Source of the DNA: Gilliamella apicola
GTDB taxonomy: Bacteria > Pseudomonadota > Gammaproteobacteria > Enterobacterales > Orbaceae
NCBI RefSeq assembly: GCF_000599985.1
Contig: NZ_CP007445.1
Location: 248,001-312,000 of the forward strand
Length of the DNA: 64,000 nt
Direction of reading: 5' to 3'
Below are positions 38,481-53,037 of this stretch, in pieces. The position numbers and the translations under genes were made by a program. The notes under the pieces were generated by a model. That model was not told where the DNA came from, searched no databases, and saw only the letters and a program-made list of their open reading frames with translations. Position 1 is the stretch's first letter, and each line of letters opens with the position of its first letter.

Positions 38481-39053
38481 ATGAAACAAGCATTAGTCTT
38501 TTTATCAGAAGGTTGTGAAGAGACAGAAGCAGTAACAACAATTGATTTACTAACTAGAGCGGGTATTGAAGTCATTACAGCGAGTATTTCAAATTGTTGT
38601 GAAGTTAAATGTTCTCGTGGAGTAACAATTTTAGCCCAAAAAACTATTTCAGAAATTCAACATGAAAATTTTGATGTGGTTATTTTACCTGGGGGTGTTA
38701 AAGGAGCTGAAAATTTTCGAGATTGTTCGTTATTAATCGAAATATTGCAAAAAACTCATCGGGTTGGTGGTGTTATAGCAGCAATTTGTGCTTCTCCTGC
38801 AATAGTTTTGCAACATCATAATTTATTTCCGAATGCATATATGACAGGTTACCCATCTACTAAAGATTCATTTAAACTATGGAAAACAGATAGGGTATAT
38901 TTTGATGAGCAAAATAAAGTTATTACTAGTCAAGGTCCTGCGACATCAATTGATTTTGCTTTGAAAATTATTGATGTTTTGGTTGGGCGAAAAAAAGCAG
39001 CTGAGGTTGCTCAGCAGTTAGTTCTTCCTGTGGGGGTTGAATCCTATCAATAA
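38481..39053 (+). CDS. yajL: DJ-1/PfpI family protein YajL
   Basis: A 190-residue DJ-1-fold protein. The nucleophile Cys is in the elbow AAICASPAIVL near 107, with the family Glu in EGCEETEAVTTIDLL near 14. Stretches VILPGGVKGAENFRD and SQGPATSIDFALKIIDVLVGR follow E. coli YajL (ThiJ) closely. YajL is linked to oxidative-stress and protein-repair functions; the exact activity is debated. GGAG lies before the ATG. It lies between murA and fieF, possibly cotranscribed with fieF (12-base gap). Confidence 0.88.
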   Translation: MKQALVFLSEGCEETEAVTTIDLLTRAGIEVITASISNCCEVKCSRGVTILAQKTISEIQHENFDVVILPGGVKGAENFRDCSLLIEILQKTHRVGGVIAAICASPAIVLQHHNLFPNAYMTGYPSTKDSFKLWKTDRVYFDEQNKVITSQGPATSIDFALKIIDVLVGRKKAAEVAQQLVLPVGVESYQ

Positions 39054-39064
39054 AAAGGTACCAA

Positions 39065-39961
39065 ATGTCAAATTCACATTTGTACGAAAAATTAGTTAAA
39101 AGGGCAACATTAATTGCTGTTTTAACATCTATCTTTCTAATTTTTATAAAATTTATTACCTGTTGGATAACAGGTTCAATAAGTTTATTTGCATCATTGC
39201 TAGACTCAAGTATTGATTTACTTGCTTCTGGCCTTAATTTCTTTTTGGTACGTTATGCTTTAAAACCGGCTGATGATGATCATACCTTTGGTCATGGTAA
39301 AGCTGAATCACTTGCAGCGCTAGCGCAAAGTACATTTATTATAGGTTCAGCGACAATTTTATTACTTTCAAGTATTAAGTCTATTGTTCATCCTAGCGAA
39401 TTACAAGCACCATTGCTTGGAATTACTGTTTCTGCCATATCTACGGTAATTACTTCCATACTTGTTTTATATCAAAGGTATGTTGTAAAACTTACTCAAA
39501 GTAAGGCTATTCAAGCTGATATGCTACATTATTCTTCTGATATGTTAATGAATATTGCTGTTATAATTGCACTCTTTTTAAGCTGGTATGGAATTTCTTT
39601 TGCAGATGCTGCATTTGCATTCTTGATTGCTTTATATATTTGTCATAATGCTTATAAGATTTCATACAGTGCGATACAGGATTTACTTGATAGAGCATTA
39701 CCAGAAAGTGATAACGAGAAAATTGCTAATATTGTTAAATCATATCCGAATGTTCATGGTTTTCATGATTTAAAAACTAGGCAAGCAGGCCCCATAAAAT
39801 TTATTCAATTGCATATAGAACTTGATGATAATATGCCTTTAGTTAAAGCACACGCTATAGCTGATTCAATTGAAAAGTGTATTGCTGAACTCTTCTCTCC
39901 TGCAACAGTAATTATTCATCAAGATCCAATTTCGGTTGTACCAATTGAAACGATGCGGTAG
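39065..39961 (+). CDS. fieF: cation-diffusion facilitator FieF (Zn/Fe efflux)
   Basis: A 298-residue proton-driven metal exporter of the inner membrane. Six helices; site-A residues in LLDSSIDLLASG near 45-49 and HYSSDMLMN near 155. The loop DDDHTFGHGKAESLAALAQS (about 68-87) and the cytosolic C-domain from about 210 follow, ending VIIHQDPISVVP. Close to E. coli FieF/YiiP throughout. The order fieF then pfkA is that of E. coli. Confidence 0.93.
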   Translation: MSNSHLYEKLVKRATLIAVLTSIFLIFIKFITCWITGSISLFASLLDSSIDLLASGLNFFLVRYALKPADDDHTFGHGKAESLAALAQSTFIIGSATILLLSSIKSIVHPSELQAPLLGITVSAISTVITSILVLYQRYVVKLTQSKAIQADMLHYSSDMLMNIAVIIALFLSWYGISFADAAFAFLIALYICHNAYKISYSAIQDLLDRALPESDNEKIANIVKSYPNVHGFHDLKTRQAGPIKFIQLHIELDDNMPLVKAHAIADSIEKCIAELFSPATVIIHQDPISVVPIETMR

Positions 39962-40053
39962 AAAAAAACACCAAAATACCTTTTATCATCTATTGTTAGA
40001 AATCTGTTAAGACTCTATAATAATCAAAAATTAATTATTAGGAGTTATTTTAT

Positions 40054-41016
40054 ATGATAAAAAAAATAGGTATCTTAACTAGTGGTGGTGATGCACCAGG
40101 GATGAATGCAGCCATACGAGGAGTAGTTAGAACTGCTTTAACGGAAGGGTTAGAGGTTTTTGGTGTTTATGATGGTTACTTAGGTCTTTGTGAAGATAAA
40201 ATTACTAAGTTAGAACGTTCTAGCGTATCAGATATCATTACTCGTGGTGGTACGTTTCTCGGTTCTGCCAGATTCCCAGAATTTAAAGATAAAGCAGTAA
40301 GACAAAAAGCTATTGAAAATTTGAAAAAGCATCAAATTGATGCTTTAGTCGTGATTGGTGGTGATGGATCTTATATGGGTGCTATGCGTTTAACAGAAGA
40401 AGGTTTCCCATGTATTGGTTTACCTGGTACCATTGATAATGATATTCGCGGAACCGATTACACGATTGGTTATTTCACCGCACTAAGTACTGCTGTTGAA
40501 GCTATTGATAGATTACGTGATACCTGTTCTTCACACCACAGAATATCTGTGATTGAAATTATGGGGCGAGATTGTGGTGATTTAACATTAAATGCTGCAG
40601 TTGCTGGTGGTTGTGAATTCATGATTATTCCAGAAATGTCTTATACGAAAGAAGATTTAATCGAAGAAATTAAATTAGGTTTTGCAAAAGGTAAAAAACA
40701 TGCAATTGTAACCGTTACAGAGCATATGTGTGATGTTAACCAGCTTGCTGCAGACATTGAAGCAGCCGTTCACCATGAGACTCGTGCAACAGTATTAGGC
40801 CATGTTCAACGAGGTGGTTCTCCTGTTCCTTACGATCGTATTTTAGGTTCACGCATGGGTGCTTATGCTGTTGAATTATTAAAACTAGGTCATGCTGGAA
40901 GATGTGTAGGCGTACAAAATGGTAAATTGGTACATCATGATATAATAGACGCTATTAATAATATGAAGCGCCCATTTGATGTAGATCTTTACAATACTGC
41001 AAAACGTTTATTTTAG
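40054..41016 (+). CDS. pfkA: ATP-dependent 6-phosphofructokinase I
   Basis: A 320-residue glycolytic kinase. ATP loop [18 protein letters not shown] (6-23), GGDGSYMG near 103, catalytic PGTIDND with Asp128, MGRDCGDL near 170 and effector-site residues in the C-terminal half. Exact family length. GGAG precedes the ATG. With gnd it shows intact glycolysis and pentose phosphate flux; the kinase marks a sugar fermenter. Confidence 0.96.
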   Translation: MIKKIGILTSGGDAPGMNAAIRGVVRTALTEGLEVFGVYDGYLGLCEDKITKLERSSVSDIITRGGTFLGSARFPEFKDKAVRQKAIENLKKHQIDALVVIGGDGSYMGAMRLTEEGFPCIGLPGTIDNDIRGTDYTIGYFTALSTAVEAIDRLRDTCSSHHRISVIEIMGRDCGDLTLNAAVAGGCEFMIIPEMSYTKEDLIEEIKLGFAKGKKHAIVTVTEHMCDVNQLAADIEAAVHHETRATVLGHVQRGGSPVPYDRILGSRMGAYAVELLKLGHAGRCVGVQNGKLVHHDIIDAINNMKRPFDVDLYNTAKRLF

Positions 41017-41077
41017 TTATTAATATTATGTCGATTAAACTATCTTCATAACTAAAAATAATAATAAAACTTTCTTT

Positions 41078-41131
41078 AATAAATGAATGAACGATAGAAC
41101 GAATTTCAATCATTCATTTATTAATTTTTTT
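41078..41131 (+). terminator. pfkA terminator
   Basis: A 13-base perfect stem (41078-41090 with 41110-41122), 19-base loop, then AATTTTTTT. It sits 60 bases after the pfkA stop. Confidence 0.7.
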
Positions 41132-41278
41132 CTTAATGTTCAGCTAACTTACATACTATCAATAAACTTAATTTATCTTTTTGATAACAATTTTATAGTC
41201 ACTTGTTGATATGTATTTTTTTACTCAATTTATTAAATTTCAAACTCCATATGATAGTTTAAATAGCAGGAAAATATT

Positions 41279-41536
41279 ATGTCATTGAGTTATTTAGAAG
41301 ATAATGAGCGTTTTTATGTCTGTGATATAAATAATAAACAAATAGCCGAAATGACTTTTACTCGAATAGGGCAAAATCAAGCTACTATCAATCACACATA
41401 CATAGCTCCCGATTATCGAGGTCAAGGTATTGCTGAGAAATTATTAGATCTTGTTGTCAAAAAATTACAACAAGAAAACCGTAAAATTATTCCTATTTGC
41501 TCTTTTGCTATTAAAAAATTGAATAAACAAAATTAG
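41279..41536 (+). CDS. small GNAT-fold acetyltransferase (YjdJ-like)
   Basis: An 85-residue minimal GNAT protein. It has the strand INHTYIAPDYRGQGIAEKLLDLVVKKL (acetyl-CoA loop RGQGIA, residues about 47-52) and the end KIIPICSFA, both typical of the YjdJ/GNAT_acetyltr_2 group. Homologues usually run ten or so residues further; this one ends KKLNKQN. Single gene, CAGGAA before the ATG. Acceptor unknown. Confidence 0.75.
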   Translation: MSLSYLEDNERFYVCDINNKQIAEMTFTRIGQNQATINHTYIAPDYRGQGIAEKLLDLVVKKLQQENRKIIPICSFAIKKLNKQN

Positions 41537-41681
41537 ACCTACTGATTTAAATAATTTACAGATTTTAATTAACAAATTGTCAAGTCTTATTTTAAATATT
41601 ATTTTTATAAATGTTAGTTCCAGTTATTTGAATATGTGCTAATGTATAACTATATATATTAGCATAGTATTTAATTTTAAG

Positions 41682-42752
41682 ATGGAATCTGCAAAACCTC
41701 AAAAAATTTATTCTATTCACGTATTGCGTGGTGTTGCAATTATTATGATTGTTTTTAGCCACTGTTTAGGTGTATTTAAAAACTCTAATCTTATTGCGAA
41801 TAGTTATTTATTCTCTTTTTTAAATTTATTTGCATTTAATTTCACAACTTTTTTTGTGTTGATTGCTGGTTTTTTGTTTCAACATTTAACGTACAAATTT
41901 GATACTAAAACATATTATTTATCAAAATTTAAAACAGTAGTATGTCCTTATATTTCAGTGTCTATTTTTTGTTTTTTCTTCTATCACTATCAATATCTAT
42001 CGGGATTACCATGGTATTCCTCTACTGAACCTAGCGTTATTAGCTCAATAATTAGAATGATGTTAACTGGTACGCAACTTTTACCTTTGTGGTTTATGCC
42101 AATGATAATTATTGTATACCTAATGGGACCTCTTCTTTTTTATTGGTCGAAAAAGAATTTAATTGTGGCAGGTCTAATAGCTATGCTTTGGGTGGTAATG
42201 TTTACTAAACCTGATTTTACAAAGCCACTTTTGAATTTATTACATTATGGTCCAGTTTATTTAATTGGTATGATGCTTAAACAAAATTATGAAACTATTA
42301 TGAAATCTGTGAAAGATAACCTGTTATTAGTTATCTTTCTTTTTGGTTTATGTTTTTTTATTCCATTTGCTTATCGCTATATGGATTATTTTGGTATTCA
42401 AAATCTTTATTTTGATACTTTGCAAAAAATTATTTTATTTATACTCGCCCTTTATTTTTTAGATGGATTAAATCATAAAGTAAATGAAGGAAAGATTTAT
42501 AAATTCTTTTCTTATATGGCAAATGTAAGTTTTCCTATCTATTTCATTCATGAAATTATAGTTATAGAACTTGAGCGTCAGCTTTCTATGTCACCAATGG
42601 GTGATATTATTAAGACAAGTAATGGTGAATTAGCATCATTAGGGGCAATTAGCTTTTTAGTTTCAACTTTAGTGATAAGTGTCATCATTGCTAACATAAT
42701 AAAATTAGTTTTCAAAGATAAAGCAAAATATCTTATTGGAGGAATGCGTTAA
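41682..42752 (+). CDS. membrane acyltransferase, acyltransferase-3 family
   Basis: A 356-residue integral membrane O-acyltransferase with about ten helices. The family signature is at the N-terminus: IYSIHVLRGVAIIMIVFSHCLG (Arg and His, residues 9-30). A conserved LPLWFMPMII lies near 126, with a late NVSFPIYFIHEIIVI near 283. Members acetylate or succinylate surface sugars (WecH, OafA short form without SGNH domain). No polysaccharide genes are beside it, so the target cannot be named. The ribosome site is poor, and the gene ends a plus-strand segment just before the rRNA operon. Confidence 0.8.
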   Translation: MESAKPQKIYSIHVLRGVAIIMIVFSHCLGVFKNSNLIANSYLFSFLNLFAFNFTTFFVLIAGFLFQHLTYKFDTKTYYLSKFKTVVCPYISVSIFCFFFYHYQYLSGLPWYSSTEPSVISSIIRMMLTGTQLLPLWFMPMIIIVYLMGPLLFYWSKKNLIVAGLIAMLWVVMFTKPDFTKPLLNLLHYGPVYLIGMMLKQNYETIMKSVKDNLLLVIFLFGLCFFIPFAYRYMDYFGIQNLYFDTLQKIILFILALYFLDGLNHKVNEGKIYKFFSYMANVSFPIYFIHEIIVIELERQLSMSPMGDIIKTSNGELASLGAISFLVSTLVISVIIANIIKLVFKDKAKYLIGGMR

Positions 42753-43189
42753 AATGGGTTTAATAAACTTCTAATATTAACTGTTTCAAAATAAATTTGA
42801 TTTATTTAGCGTCTCTATGAGTCCACTAGGTTCACAACCCTATGAAACTTATTGAATATTATTTTCACATTAACAGTAAAAATTACCGCCCATTAATTGT
42901 CATATGGGTGGAATTTAATTCTTTCCAAAAGAATTTTTTATACAATTTTAGTTTAGTAAATGCTTTTCTACTAAAAAACACAAGATTCTAATAATTCTCT
43001 AATCTTTTCGTTATATTATTTATCTCAGGAATTTAAAAAATATGCGCACAGTTAAAATTCACTTGGTTTGGATGAATAATAATATGTTTTTTATCATTAA
43101 ATTTTTATTTCCATTATCAGCTTGAAAAGTTTTTCATAAAAAAGTTAGACCAAAAAAAATGCAAACAGAAAAAAAATAGCAATAAACAC
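42753..43189. other. long gap before the rRNA operon
   Basis: About 440 AT-rich bases without a credible gene. A hairpin CCGCCCAT (42886-42893) / ATGGGTGG (42904-42911), with one G-U pair, may end the acyltransferase transcript but has no clean T-run. A 27-codon frame at 43042-43125 is unconvincing. The A/T-rich bases just before 43190 would serve as an UP element for the rRNA promoter. Confidence 0.45.
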
Positions 43190-43217
43190 TTGCAGTAAAA
43201 TTTAAAGTGCCTATAAT
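43190..43217 (+). promoter_or_regulatory. rRNA operon promoter P1
   Basis: -35 TTGCAG at 43190-43195, a 16-base spacer and -10 TATAAT at 43212-43217. The following GCGCATCCACTGACACGG closely resembles the E. coli rrn P1 start region, including the discriminator that gives stringent control. An A-tract lies upstream. Confidence 0.85.
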
Positions 43218-43298
43218 GCGCATCCACTGACACGGCGTCAGCGACAAGCAGACGAAACTAGTGTTAGTGAGCAAGGTCAAAAATTTTGAAAAAAGATC

Positions 43299-43327
43299 TT
43301 GACGAATAAAAAGGTGTAGCGTAGTAT
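43299..43327 (+). promoter_or_regulatory. rRNA operon promoter P2
   Basis: -35 TTGACG at 43299-43304, a 17-base spacer and -10 TAGTAT at 43322-43327, then ACGCATCCC. The spacing and position 109 bases after P1 are those of a second rrn promoter. Confidence 0.75.
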
Positions 43328-43386
43328 ACGCATCCCTTGAGACAGCAAACTGAGTGATAAGCTTAGTTAACTTAAAAAAGCTGTCA

Positions 43387-43398
43387 GCTCTTTAAAAA
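43387..43398 (+). promoter_or_regulatory. boxA antitermination site, 16S leader
   Basis: GCTCTTTAAAAA, near the consensus TGCTCTTTAACA for NusB/NusE loading in rRNA leaders. Confidence 0.75.
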
Positions 43399-43535
43399 GA
43401 AGAAACAGACAATCTGTGTGGGCACTTACGAGACGAAAGATTAAAAGTCTACGGACTAAAAAAAATTAAGTCTTGATAAGTGACACTGAAGATTCATTTG
43501 AATATGTCAGAGACAGTTATTGAGCATCAAACTTT

Positions 43536-45073
<1,538 letters not shown>

Positions 45074-45129
45074 CGAAGAGCTCGTAAGTGTTCACACAGA
45101 TTGTTTGTTTATAAAAGAGTCACTTTATT

Positions 45130-45206
<77 letters not shown>

Positions 45207-45263
45207 ATTCAACTTAAATTTAGCTGATTTTTGCTTTAACGAGTTGGAGAAGTGAAAGAAAAT

Positions 45264-45339
45264 GGGGCTATAGCTCAGCTGGGAGAGCGCCTGCCTTGCA
45301 CGCAGGAGGCCAGCGGTTCGATCCCGCTTAGCTCCACCA
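45264..45339 (+). tRNA. alaT: tRNA-Ala (UGC)
   Basis: 76 bases including encoded CCA. Acceptor GGGGCTA, anticodon TGC at 45297-45299, T-arm GGTTCGATCCC. Second spacer tRNA of the rRNA operon. Confidence 0.97.
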
Positions 45340-45418
45340 TTAAAGAAGTCTCTTTTAAACTAAATTATGTTTGTATTTACTTGAAGTCGGTGGATGGTAA
45401 AGTGAATAGAAGTATAAA

Positions 45419-45430
45419 GCTCTTTAACAA
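45419..45430 (+). promoter_or_regulatory. boxA antitermination site before 23S
   Basis: GCTCTTTAACAA matches the boxA consensus exactly over its core. It is placed in the spacer ahead of 23S as in other gammaproteobacterial rrn operons. Confidence 0.8.
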
Positions 45431-45553
45431 TTAGGAACAAGCTGAAAGAAACGAGTTCTCGTTTTTATGTTGAGCTGATATATGAAAGTATGTTGGTTTG
45501 AGGTAAGAAAGAGAAGAAAGCGTAATAAAAACCAAGACAACTGTGAGTTGTAA

Positions 45554-48452
<2,899 letters not shown>

Positions 48453-48577
48453 ACAACTCGGAGTTGTTTTGGGTACGCGATAGAGTGATTACAAGGTAAT
48501 CGAACAGTTTGTTCCGGATTGAGAGATTAGTGCATATATGAGATAATGTGCTAATTGAGAGAAGAGAAGACAGGATA

Positions 48578-48696
48578 TGTCTGGCGGTAATAGCGCGGTG
48601 GTCCCACCTGACCCCATGCCGAACTCAGAAGTGAAACGCCGAAGTGCCGATGGTAGTGTGGGTATTACCCATGTGAGAGTAGGGAGCCGCCAGACT
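48578..48696 (+). rRNA. 5S ribosomal RNA
   Basis: 119 bases. TGTCTGGCGG pairs with the end CCGCCAGACT, and the middle CCCACCTGACCCCATGCCGA is the standard loop region. Last gene of the rRNA operon. Confidence 0.96.
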
Positions 48697-48712
48697 TTTA
48701 AATATAGCGAGA

Positions 48713-48738
48713 GCCCAGCAGGAATGCTGGGCTTTTTT
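48713..48738 (+). terminator. rRNA operon terminator
   Basis: Stem GCCCAGCA / TGCTGGGC, GGAA tetraloop, then six T's. A strong intrinsic terminator 17 bases after 5S. Confidence 0.92.
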
Positions 48739-48931
48739 GCATATAGAGATTATAAAACTTACTAAAATTTATAGAAAGTTAGAAAAGATGTTATGTTTTA
48801 AAAAAGTGGTAATCAGATATCTGATTATTCATTAATAACATATTGATAAACAATTAATAAACAGTTTTCTAAATTGTTTATCAATAGGTGATTAACTAGT
48901 TGTTTAGAACCAGTTATCTATGGAGTAAAGA

Positions 48932-49492
48932 ATGGATAATCTAAACTTTTTGTATCAATTTATGGGTACAGATTTTATAGATAGATATACTACTGTACCT
49001 CAGTTAATTGGTATTTTAGGTTATCTTGTAGGCATTAGTGCTTTTTTACAACGTCGTGATAATGTTTTTCGTTGGCAGTTAACAATCGTTAATGTCATTA
49101 TGACTTTGCACTTTTACTTATTGGGTCCAGAGTCTTATCCAGCAGCAATTCTTAATGTAGTCAATATATTTAGAAATATTGCTTCGAATTACACAAAAAA
49201 TATCTTAGTGATGTTATTTTTTATTGCTTTGATGTGGATATTTTATTTTTTTACTACTCCAGATCCGACACAATTTATACATTACTTGTCCGTTATTGGT
49301 ACTACGTTAGTTACTATTGCATTATTTCGTTTACAACAACAGAAAATGCGGCTACTTATACTAATGAGCAGTGTTTTATGGATTATTTATAGTTTATGGA
49401 TAGGATCTTTAGGAAGTCTGGCTATAGAAGTAACTTTCGCCATAATTAATATTATTACGATTATCAAATTATCTAAAAAACAAACTGTGTGA
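48932..49492 (+). CDS. ygjV: YgjV-family inner membrane protein
   Basis: A 186-residue protein with about six helices. The family start VPQLIGILGYLVGISAFLQRRD (23-44) and the middle LHFYLLGPESYPAAILNVVNIFRNIAS match the YgjV domain. Function unknown in all species. Single-gene unit; its start has a weak GGAG ten bases away. Confidence 0.75.
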   Translation: MDNLNFLYQFMGTDFIDRYTTVPQLIGILGYLVGISAFLQRRDNVFRWQLTIVNVIMTLHFYLLGPESYPAAILNVVNIFRNIASNYTKNILVMLFFIALMWIFYFFTTPDPTQFIHYLSVIGTTLVTIALFRLQQQKMRLLILMSSVLWIIYSLWIGSLGSLAIEVTFAIINIITIIKLSKKQTV

Positions 49493-49588
49493 AGGGATAT
49501 TTACTCGATTAATTCATTTTCCTATTTATTTCTTGCTTTATGTATGAAACAATTTAGCCATATAAGAATAAATTTTTTGAGGTAGTCA

Positions 49589-50161
49589 GTGATTGATAAT
49601 GATGGCTACCGTCCAAATGTAGGAATAGTTATTTGTAACAGGTATGGTCAAGTACTTTGGGCTCGTCGTTATGGACAAAATTCTTGGCAGTTTCCTCAGG
49701 GCGGAATAAAACTAAACGAAACGCCTGAGCAGGCAATGTTTCGTGAATTAAACGAAGAAGTAGGATTATTACCTCAAGATGTAAAGATTCTATCCGTTAC
49801 TAACGGTTGGTTGCGATATAAATTACCTAAACGAATGATACGTTGGGAAAATCAACCTGTTTGTATTGGTCAAAAACAGAAATGGTTTTTACTAGAATTG
49901 ATATCTGATACATCGGTAATTAATCTCAATAAGTCTTCAACTCCTGAATTTGATGATTGGAAGTGGGTTAGTTATTGGTATCCGATTCGTCAAGTTATTG
50001 CTTTTAAACGCGATGTTTATCGAAAAGCAATGAAAGAATTTTCATTGTCAGTATTTAGCATCCAATCCGAAGTGGAAGTACCAATAGCAAATGTCTCTAA
50101 AAAGAAAAGATTTAATTTCTTTGCTCATAAACGAAAAAATAAACAGTGTATTAAAAAATGA
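49589..50161 (+). CDS. rppH: RNA pyrophosphohydrolase
   Basis: A 190-residue Nudix enzyme that removes pyrophosphate from 5'-triphosphorylated mRNA, opening it to RNase E. The Nudix box is [20 protein letters not shown] and on, residues 38-60. The N-terminal [17 protein letters not shown] and [19 protein letters not shown] fit RppH. The start is GTG at 49589 with TGAGG six bases upstream. The C-tail beyond 160 is basic and loosely conserved. First gene of the coupled operon rppH-lgt-thyA (ATGA overlaps). Confidence 0.93.
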   Translation: MIDNDGYRPNVGIVICNRYGQVLWARRYGQNSWQFPQGGIKLNETPEQAMFRELNEEVGLLPQDVKILSVTNGWLRYKLPKRMIRWENQPVCIGQKQKWFLLELISDTSVINLNKSSTPEFDDWKWVSYWYPIRQVIAFKRDVYRKAMKEFSLSVFSIQSEVEVPIANVSKKKRFNFFAHKRKNKQCIKK

Positions 50162-51027
50162 ATCAATACTTACAATTTCCTAATTTTAATCCAATTGCTT
50201 TTTCACTTGGTCCAATATCACTCCATTGGTATGGAGCAATGTATTTATTTGGCGTACTTGGAGCGCTTTATTTAGCCAAACGAAGAGCAAATAAACCTAA
50301 TAGTCAATGGACAACACAACAAGTTGAGAATTTGCTATTCTGGGGTTTTTTAGGGCTTTTTATTGGTGGACGATTAGGCTATATCCTTTTTTATAATTTT
50401 AACGTTTTTATCCAAGACCCTGTTACATTATTTAAAGTCTGGGAAGGCGGCATGTCTTTCCATGGTGGTCTAATCGGTGCAATTTGCGTTATTGCTATTT
50501 TCGCAAAAATTAATCATAAAACCTTTATGCAAGTGGCTGATTTTGTCGCTCCTTTAGTACCTATTGGTTTAATGTTTGGGCGATTTGGTAATTTTATTAA
50601 TGGTGAGCTTTGGGGACGTGTGACTCAATCTCATATTGGTATGTTATTCCCGACTTCCTCTCATGCGGATTTTATGTTTGTACAAACACATCCTGAGTGG
50701 TTATCGCTTTATACTTCTCTAAATGGCATTTTACCAAGACATCCTTCACAGCTTTATGAAATGATGTTTGAAGGAATTGTTTTATTTATCATTTTGAATT
50801 TGTTCATTCGTAAAAATAGACCAACAGGTGCTGTATCTGGATTGTTTTTACTTTGTTATGGTTTATTTCGATTTGTAATCGAATTCTTTAGACAACCCGA
50901 TGAGCAACTAGGACTATTTTTTAATGTCATTAGTATGGGGCAAATTTTATGCCTACCAATGATCTTTGTCGGTATTTTATTTCTTTTTTATACATATAGA
51001 GTTAACAAAAAGGCGACAACACGATGA
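50158..51027 (+). CDS. lgt: prolipoprotein diacylglyceryl transferase
   Basis: A 289-residue inner-membrane enzyme with seven helices. It transfers diacylglycerol from phosphatidylglycerol to the lipobox Cys. Motifs: [10 protein letters not shown] near 24, [11 protein letters not shown] near 70, [13 protein letters not shown] near 97, [14 protein letters not shown] near 141 and the periplasmic HPSQLYE near 198. Overlaps rppH and thyA by four bases on each side. LpoA, encoded 3 kb downstream, is one of its clients. Confidence 0.95.
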   Translation: MNQYLQFPNFNPIAFSLGPISLHWYGAMYLFGVLGALYLAKRRANKPNSQWTTQQVENLLFWGFLGLFIGGRLGYILFYNFNVFIQDPVTLFKVWEGGMSFHGGLIGAICVIAIFAKINHKTFMQVADFVAPLVPIGLMFGRFGNFINGELWGRVTQSHIGMLFPTSSHADFMFVQTHPEWLSLYTSLNGILPRHPSQLYEMMFEGIVLFIILNLFIRKNRPTGAVSGLFLLCYGLFRFVIEFFRQPDEQLGLFFNVISMGQILCLPMIFVGILFLFYTYRVNKKATTR

Positions 51028-51818
51028 AACAGTATTTAGCGCTTATGCAAAAGATATTAGCAGAAGGTATGCCTAAGTCAGATCGAACAGGAACTGGAAC
51101 ATTATCCATTTTTGGTCATCAAATGCGGTTTAATCTACAGGATGGATTTCCATTAGTCACTACAAAAAAATGCCATTTACGTTCAATTATTCATGAATTA
51201 CTTTGGTTTTTAAAAGGTGATACAAATATTAAATATTTAAAAGATAATAAAGTAACTATTTGGGATGAATGGGCTAATGAAAATGGTGATTTAGGTCCTG
51301 TTTATGGAAAACAGTGGCGAGCATGGACAGCACCAGATGGGCGGCATATTGATCAAATATCGCAATTAATCGAACAAATCAAAACTGATCCTGATTCAAG
51401 GCGCCTAATAATTTCTGCTTGGAATGTTGGAGAGTTGGAGCAAATGGCGTTAGCTCCATGTCATGCGTTTTTTCAATTTTATGTCGTTGATGGAAAGCTT
51501 TCTTGCCAGCTTTATCAACGTTCTTGTGATGTGTTTTTGGGATTACCATTTAATATTGCTAGCTATTCGTTATTAATTCATATGATTGCTCAGCAATGCA
51601 ATTTAGATGTGGGTGATTTTGTTTGGACTGGTGGTGATACGCACTTATATTCAAACCATCTGGAGCAAACTCATTTACAATTAAGTCGAACGCCTAGAGC
51701 ACTTCCAAAACTAGTTATTAGACGTAAACCCCCAACCATTTTTGATTATGAGTTTGAGGACTTTGAAATTATAGACTATGATCCTTACCCTGCAATCAAA
51801 GCACCTGTTGCGGTTTAA
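51024..51818 (+). CDS. thyA: thymidylate synthase
   Basis: A 264-residue enzyme making dTMP from dUMP with methylene-[15 protein letters not shown] near 20, catalytic Cys146 in [27 protein letters not shown] near 165 and the C-terminus KAPVAV. Identical in length to E. coli ThyA. The lgt-thyA pair is the usual enterobacterial arrangement. Confidence 0.96.
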   Translation: MKQYLALMQKILAEGMPKSDRTGTGTLSIFGHQMRFNLQDGFPLVTTKKCHLRSIIHELLWFLKGDTNIKYLKDNKVTIWDEWANENGDLGPVYGKQWRAWTAPDGRHIDQISQLIEQIKTDPDSRRLIISAWNVGELEQMALAPCHAFFQFYVVDGKLSCQLYQRSCDVFLGLPFNIASYSLLIHMIAQQCNLDVGDFVWTGGDTHLYSNHLEQTHLQLSRTPRALPKLVIRRKPPTIFDYEFEDFEIIDYDPYPAIKAPVAV

Positions 51819-51822
51819 ATTC

Positions 51823-51864
51823 TTGTAAAGAAGTTTCAGGAAAAGCCTACGTTTGAGTATAAAA
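51823..51864 (+). repeat. 42-base dispersed element, copy C
   Basis: Third copy of the element. It starts five bases after the thyA stop, as copy A does after its gene. It shares the left end TTGTAAAGA, the middle TTTCAGG (in common with copy B) and the right end TACGTTTGAGTATAAAA. Confidence 0.6.
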
Positions 51865-51886
51865 TTTTAAAAAATCTTAAGAACGA

Positions 51887-51921
51887 AGATCACAATAACT
51901 AATTATATATTGTTGTGATCT
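51887..51921 (+). terminator. hairpin downstream of thyA
   Basis: Nine-base stem AGATCACAA / TTGTGATCT with a 17-base AT-rich loop. There is no T-run after it, so it is a weak terminator or a binding palindrome. Confidence 0.4.
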
Positions 51922-52042
51922 ACTTGAACTATATCTTGTTAGATAAATTAATGTAAGGAAGATCTTTCTATTTTTCTGCCCTTAAAATCAAGATATAGTA
52001 TATAATAACCAACTTTGTTATTAACAATAACTTAATCTTAAT

Positions 52043-52993
52043 ATGAGTCAAAATCAGGAAATTCGTCCTATCTTTACTAAACGCCTATTACACCCACGTT
52101 ACTGGTTAACGTGGTTTGGTATTGGTATCTTATATTTAATCGTTTTATTACCCTATCCAGTAATTTATCAATTAGGAAAAAGTTTAGGGTTGCTCTCAAT
52201 GAAATTAATTGGTAAGCGTAAAGAGACGGCAAGGCAAAATCTTAAACTTTGTTTTCCTGAAAAATCACAGCTTGAACGTGATCAAATGCTGCGTGGAAAT
52301 TTTATTTCTACAGGATTGGCTATTTTCGAAACAGGGATGGCTTGGTTTTGGTCTGACAAAAGATTAGCTAAGCATTCATCTATTGACGGTGACCAATTTA
52401 TCAAAAATGTACAGCAATCAGGTCAAGGCGTTTTACTTATTGGAATTCATTTCCTAACATTAGAATTAGGAGCGCGTATTTTAGGAATGAGTCATCCTGG
52501 CGTAGGTGTTTATCGACCAAATGATAATCTGGTAATGGATTATGTTCAGCTTAAAGGAAGACTCAAATCTAATAAATACATGTTAGATCGCTATAATACC
52601 AAAGGTATGATCCGTGCTTTAAAAAATGGTGAATTACTATGGTATGCCCCTGATCATGATTATGGACCTAAAAATAGTGTATTTGCTCCATTATTTTCAG
52701 TAGAAAAAGCAGCTACAACAATAGGTACGCGTATATTGGTTAAATTAGGCCAACCAGCCATTATTCCATTTACACCTAAGCGTGAGGAAAATGGTCATTA
52801 TACAGTATATGTAACACCAGCACTTGAAGGTTATCCTATTGATGATGATGTATTAGCGGCAACTTTCATGAATAAAGCAATTGAGCAAGAAATTTTAAAA
52901 GCTCCAGAACAATACATGTGGTTACACCGACGATTTAAAACTCGTCCCAAGGGGGAGGCTCCTTTGTATACTAATGATGTTCAATCTGACTAA
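52043..52993 (+). CDS. lpxL: lipid A lauroyl acyltransferase
   Basis: A 316-residue membrane-anchored enzyme adding the secondary acyl chain to Kdo2-lipid IVA. Anchor helix near 20-42, the HX4E-type motif GIHFLTLELGAR near 133-144, VYRPNDN near 153, YAPDHDYGP near 203 and PEQYMWLHRRFKTRP near 290. Closest to E. coli LpxL/LpxP; the LpxM-type features are absent. No strong ribosome site, but the N-terminus LLHPRYWLTW supports the start. Confidence 0.9.
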   Translation: MSQNQEIRPIFTKRLLHPRYWLTWFGIGILYLIVLLPYPVIYQLGKSLGLLSMKLIGKRKETARQNLKLCFPEKSQLERDQMLRGNFISTGLAIFETGMAWFWSDKRLAKHSSIDGDQFIKNVQQSGQGVLLIGIHFLTLELGARILGMSHPGVGVYRPNDNLVMDYVQLKGRLKSNKYMLDRYNTKGMIRALKNGELLWYAPDHDYGPKNSVFAPLFSVEKAATTIGTRILVKLGQPAIIPFTPKREENGHYTVYVTPALEGYPIDDDVLAATFMNKAIEQEILKAPEQYMWLHRRFKTRPKGEAPLYTNDVQSD

Positions 52994-53037
52994 ATCAAAT
53001 ATTTTTATAGTGCCTGTTTGAAGAGTAAAAATACAAA

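Noticed and set aside
42780-42912. Integration site or mobile-element edge near the rRNA operon
   Set aside because: Only one hairpin is seen, with no direct repeats, integrase or tRNA fragment; tRNA genes here are intact and internal to the rRNA operon.
43042-43125. 27-codon frame upstream of the rRNA promoter
   Set aside because: A weak AGGA is present but far; the peptide has no features and lies in promoter-proximal AT-rich DNA.
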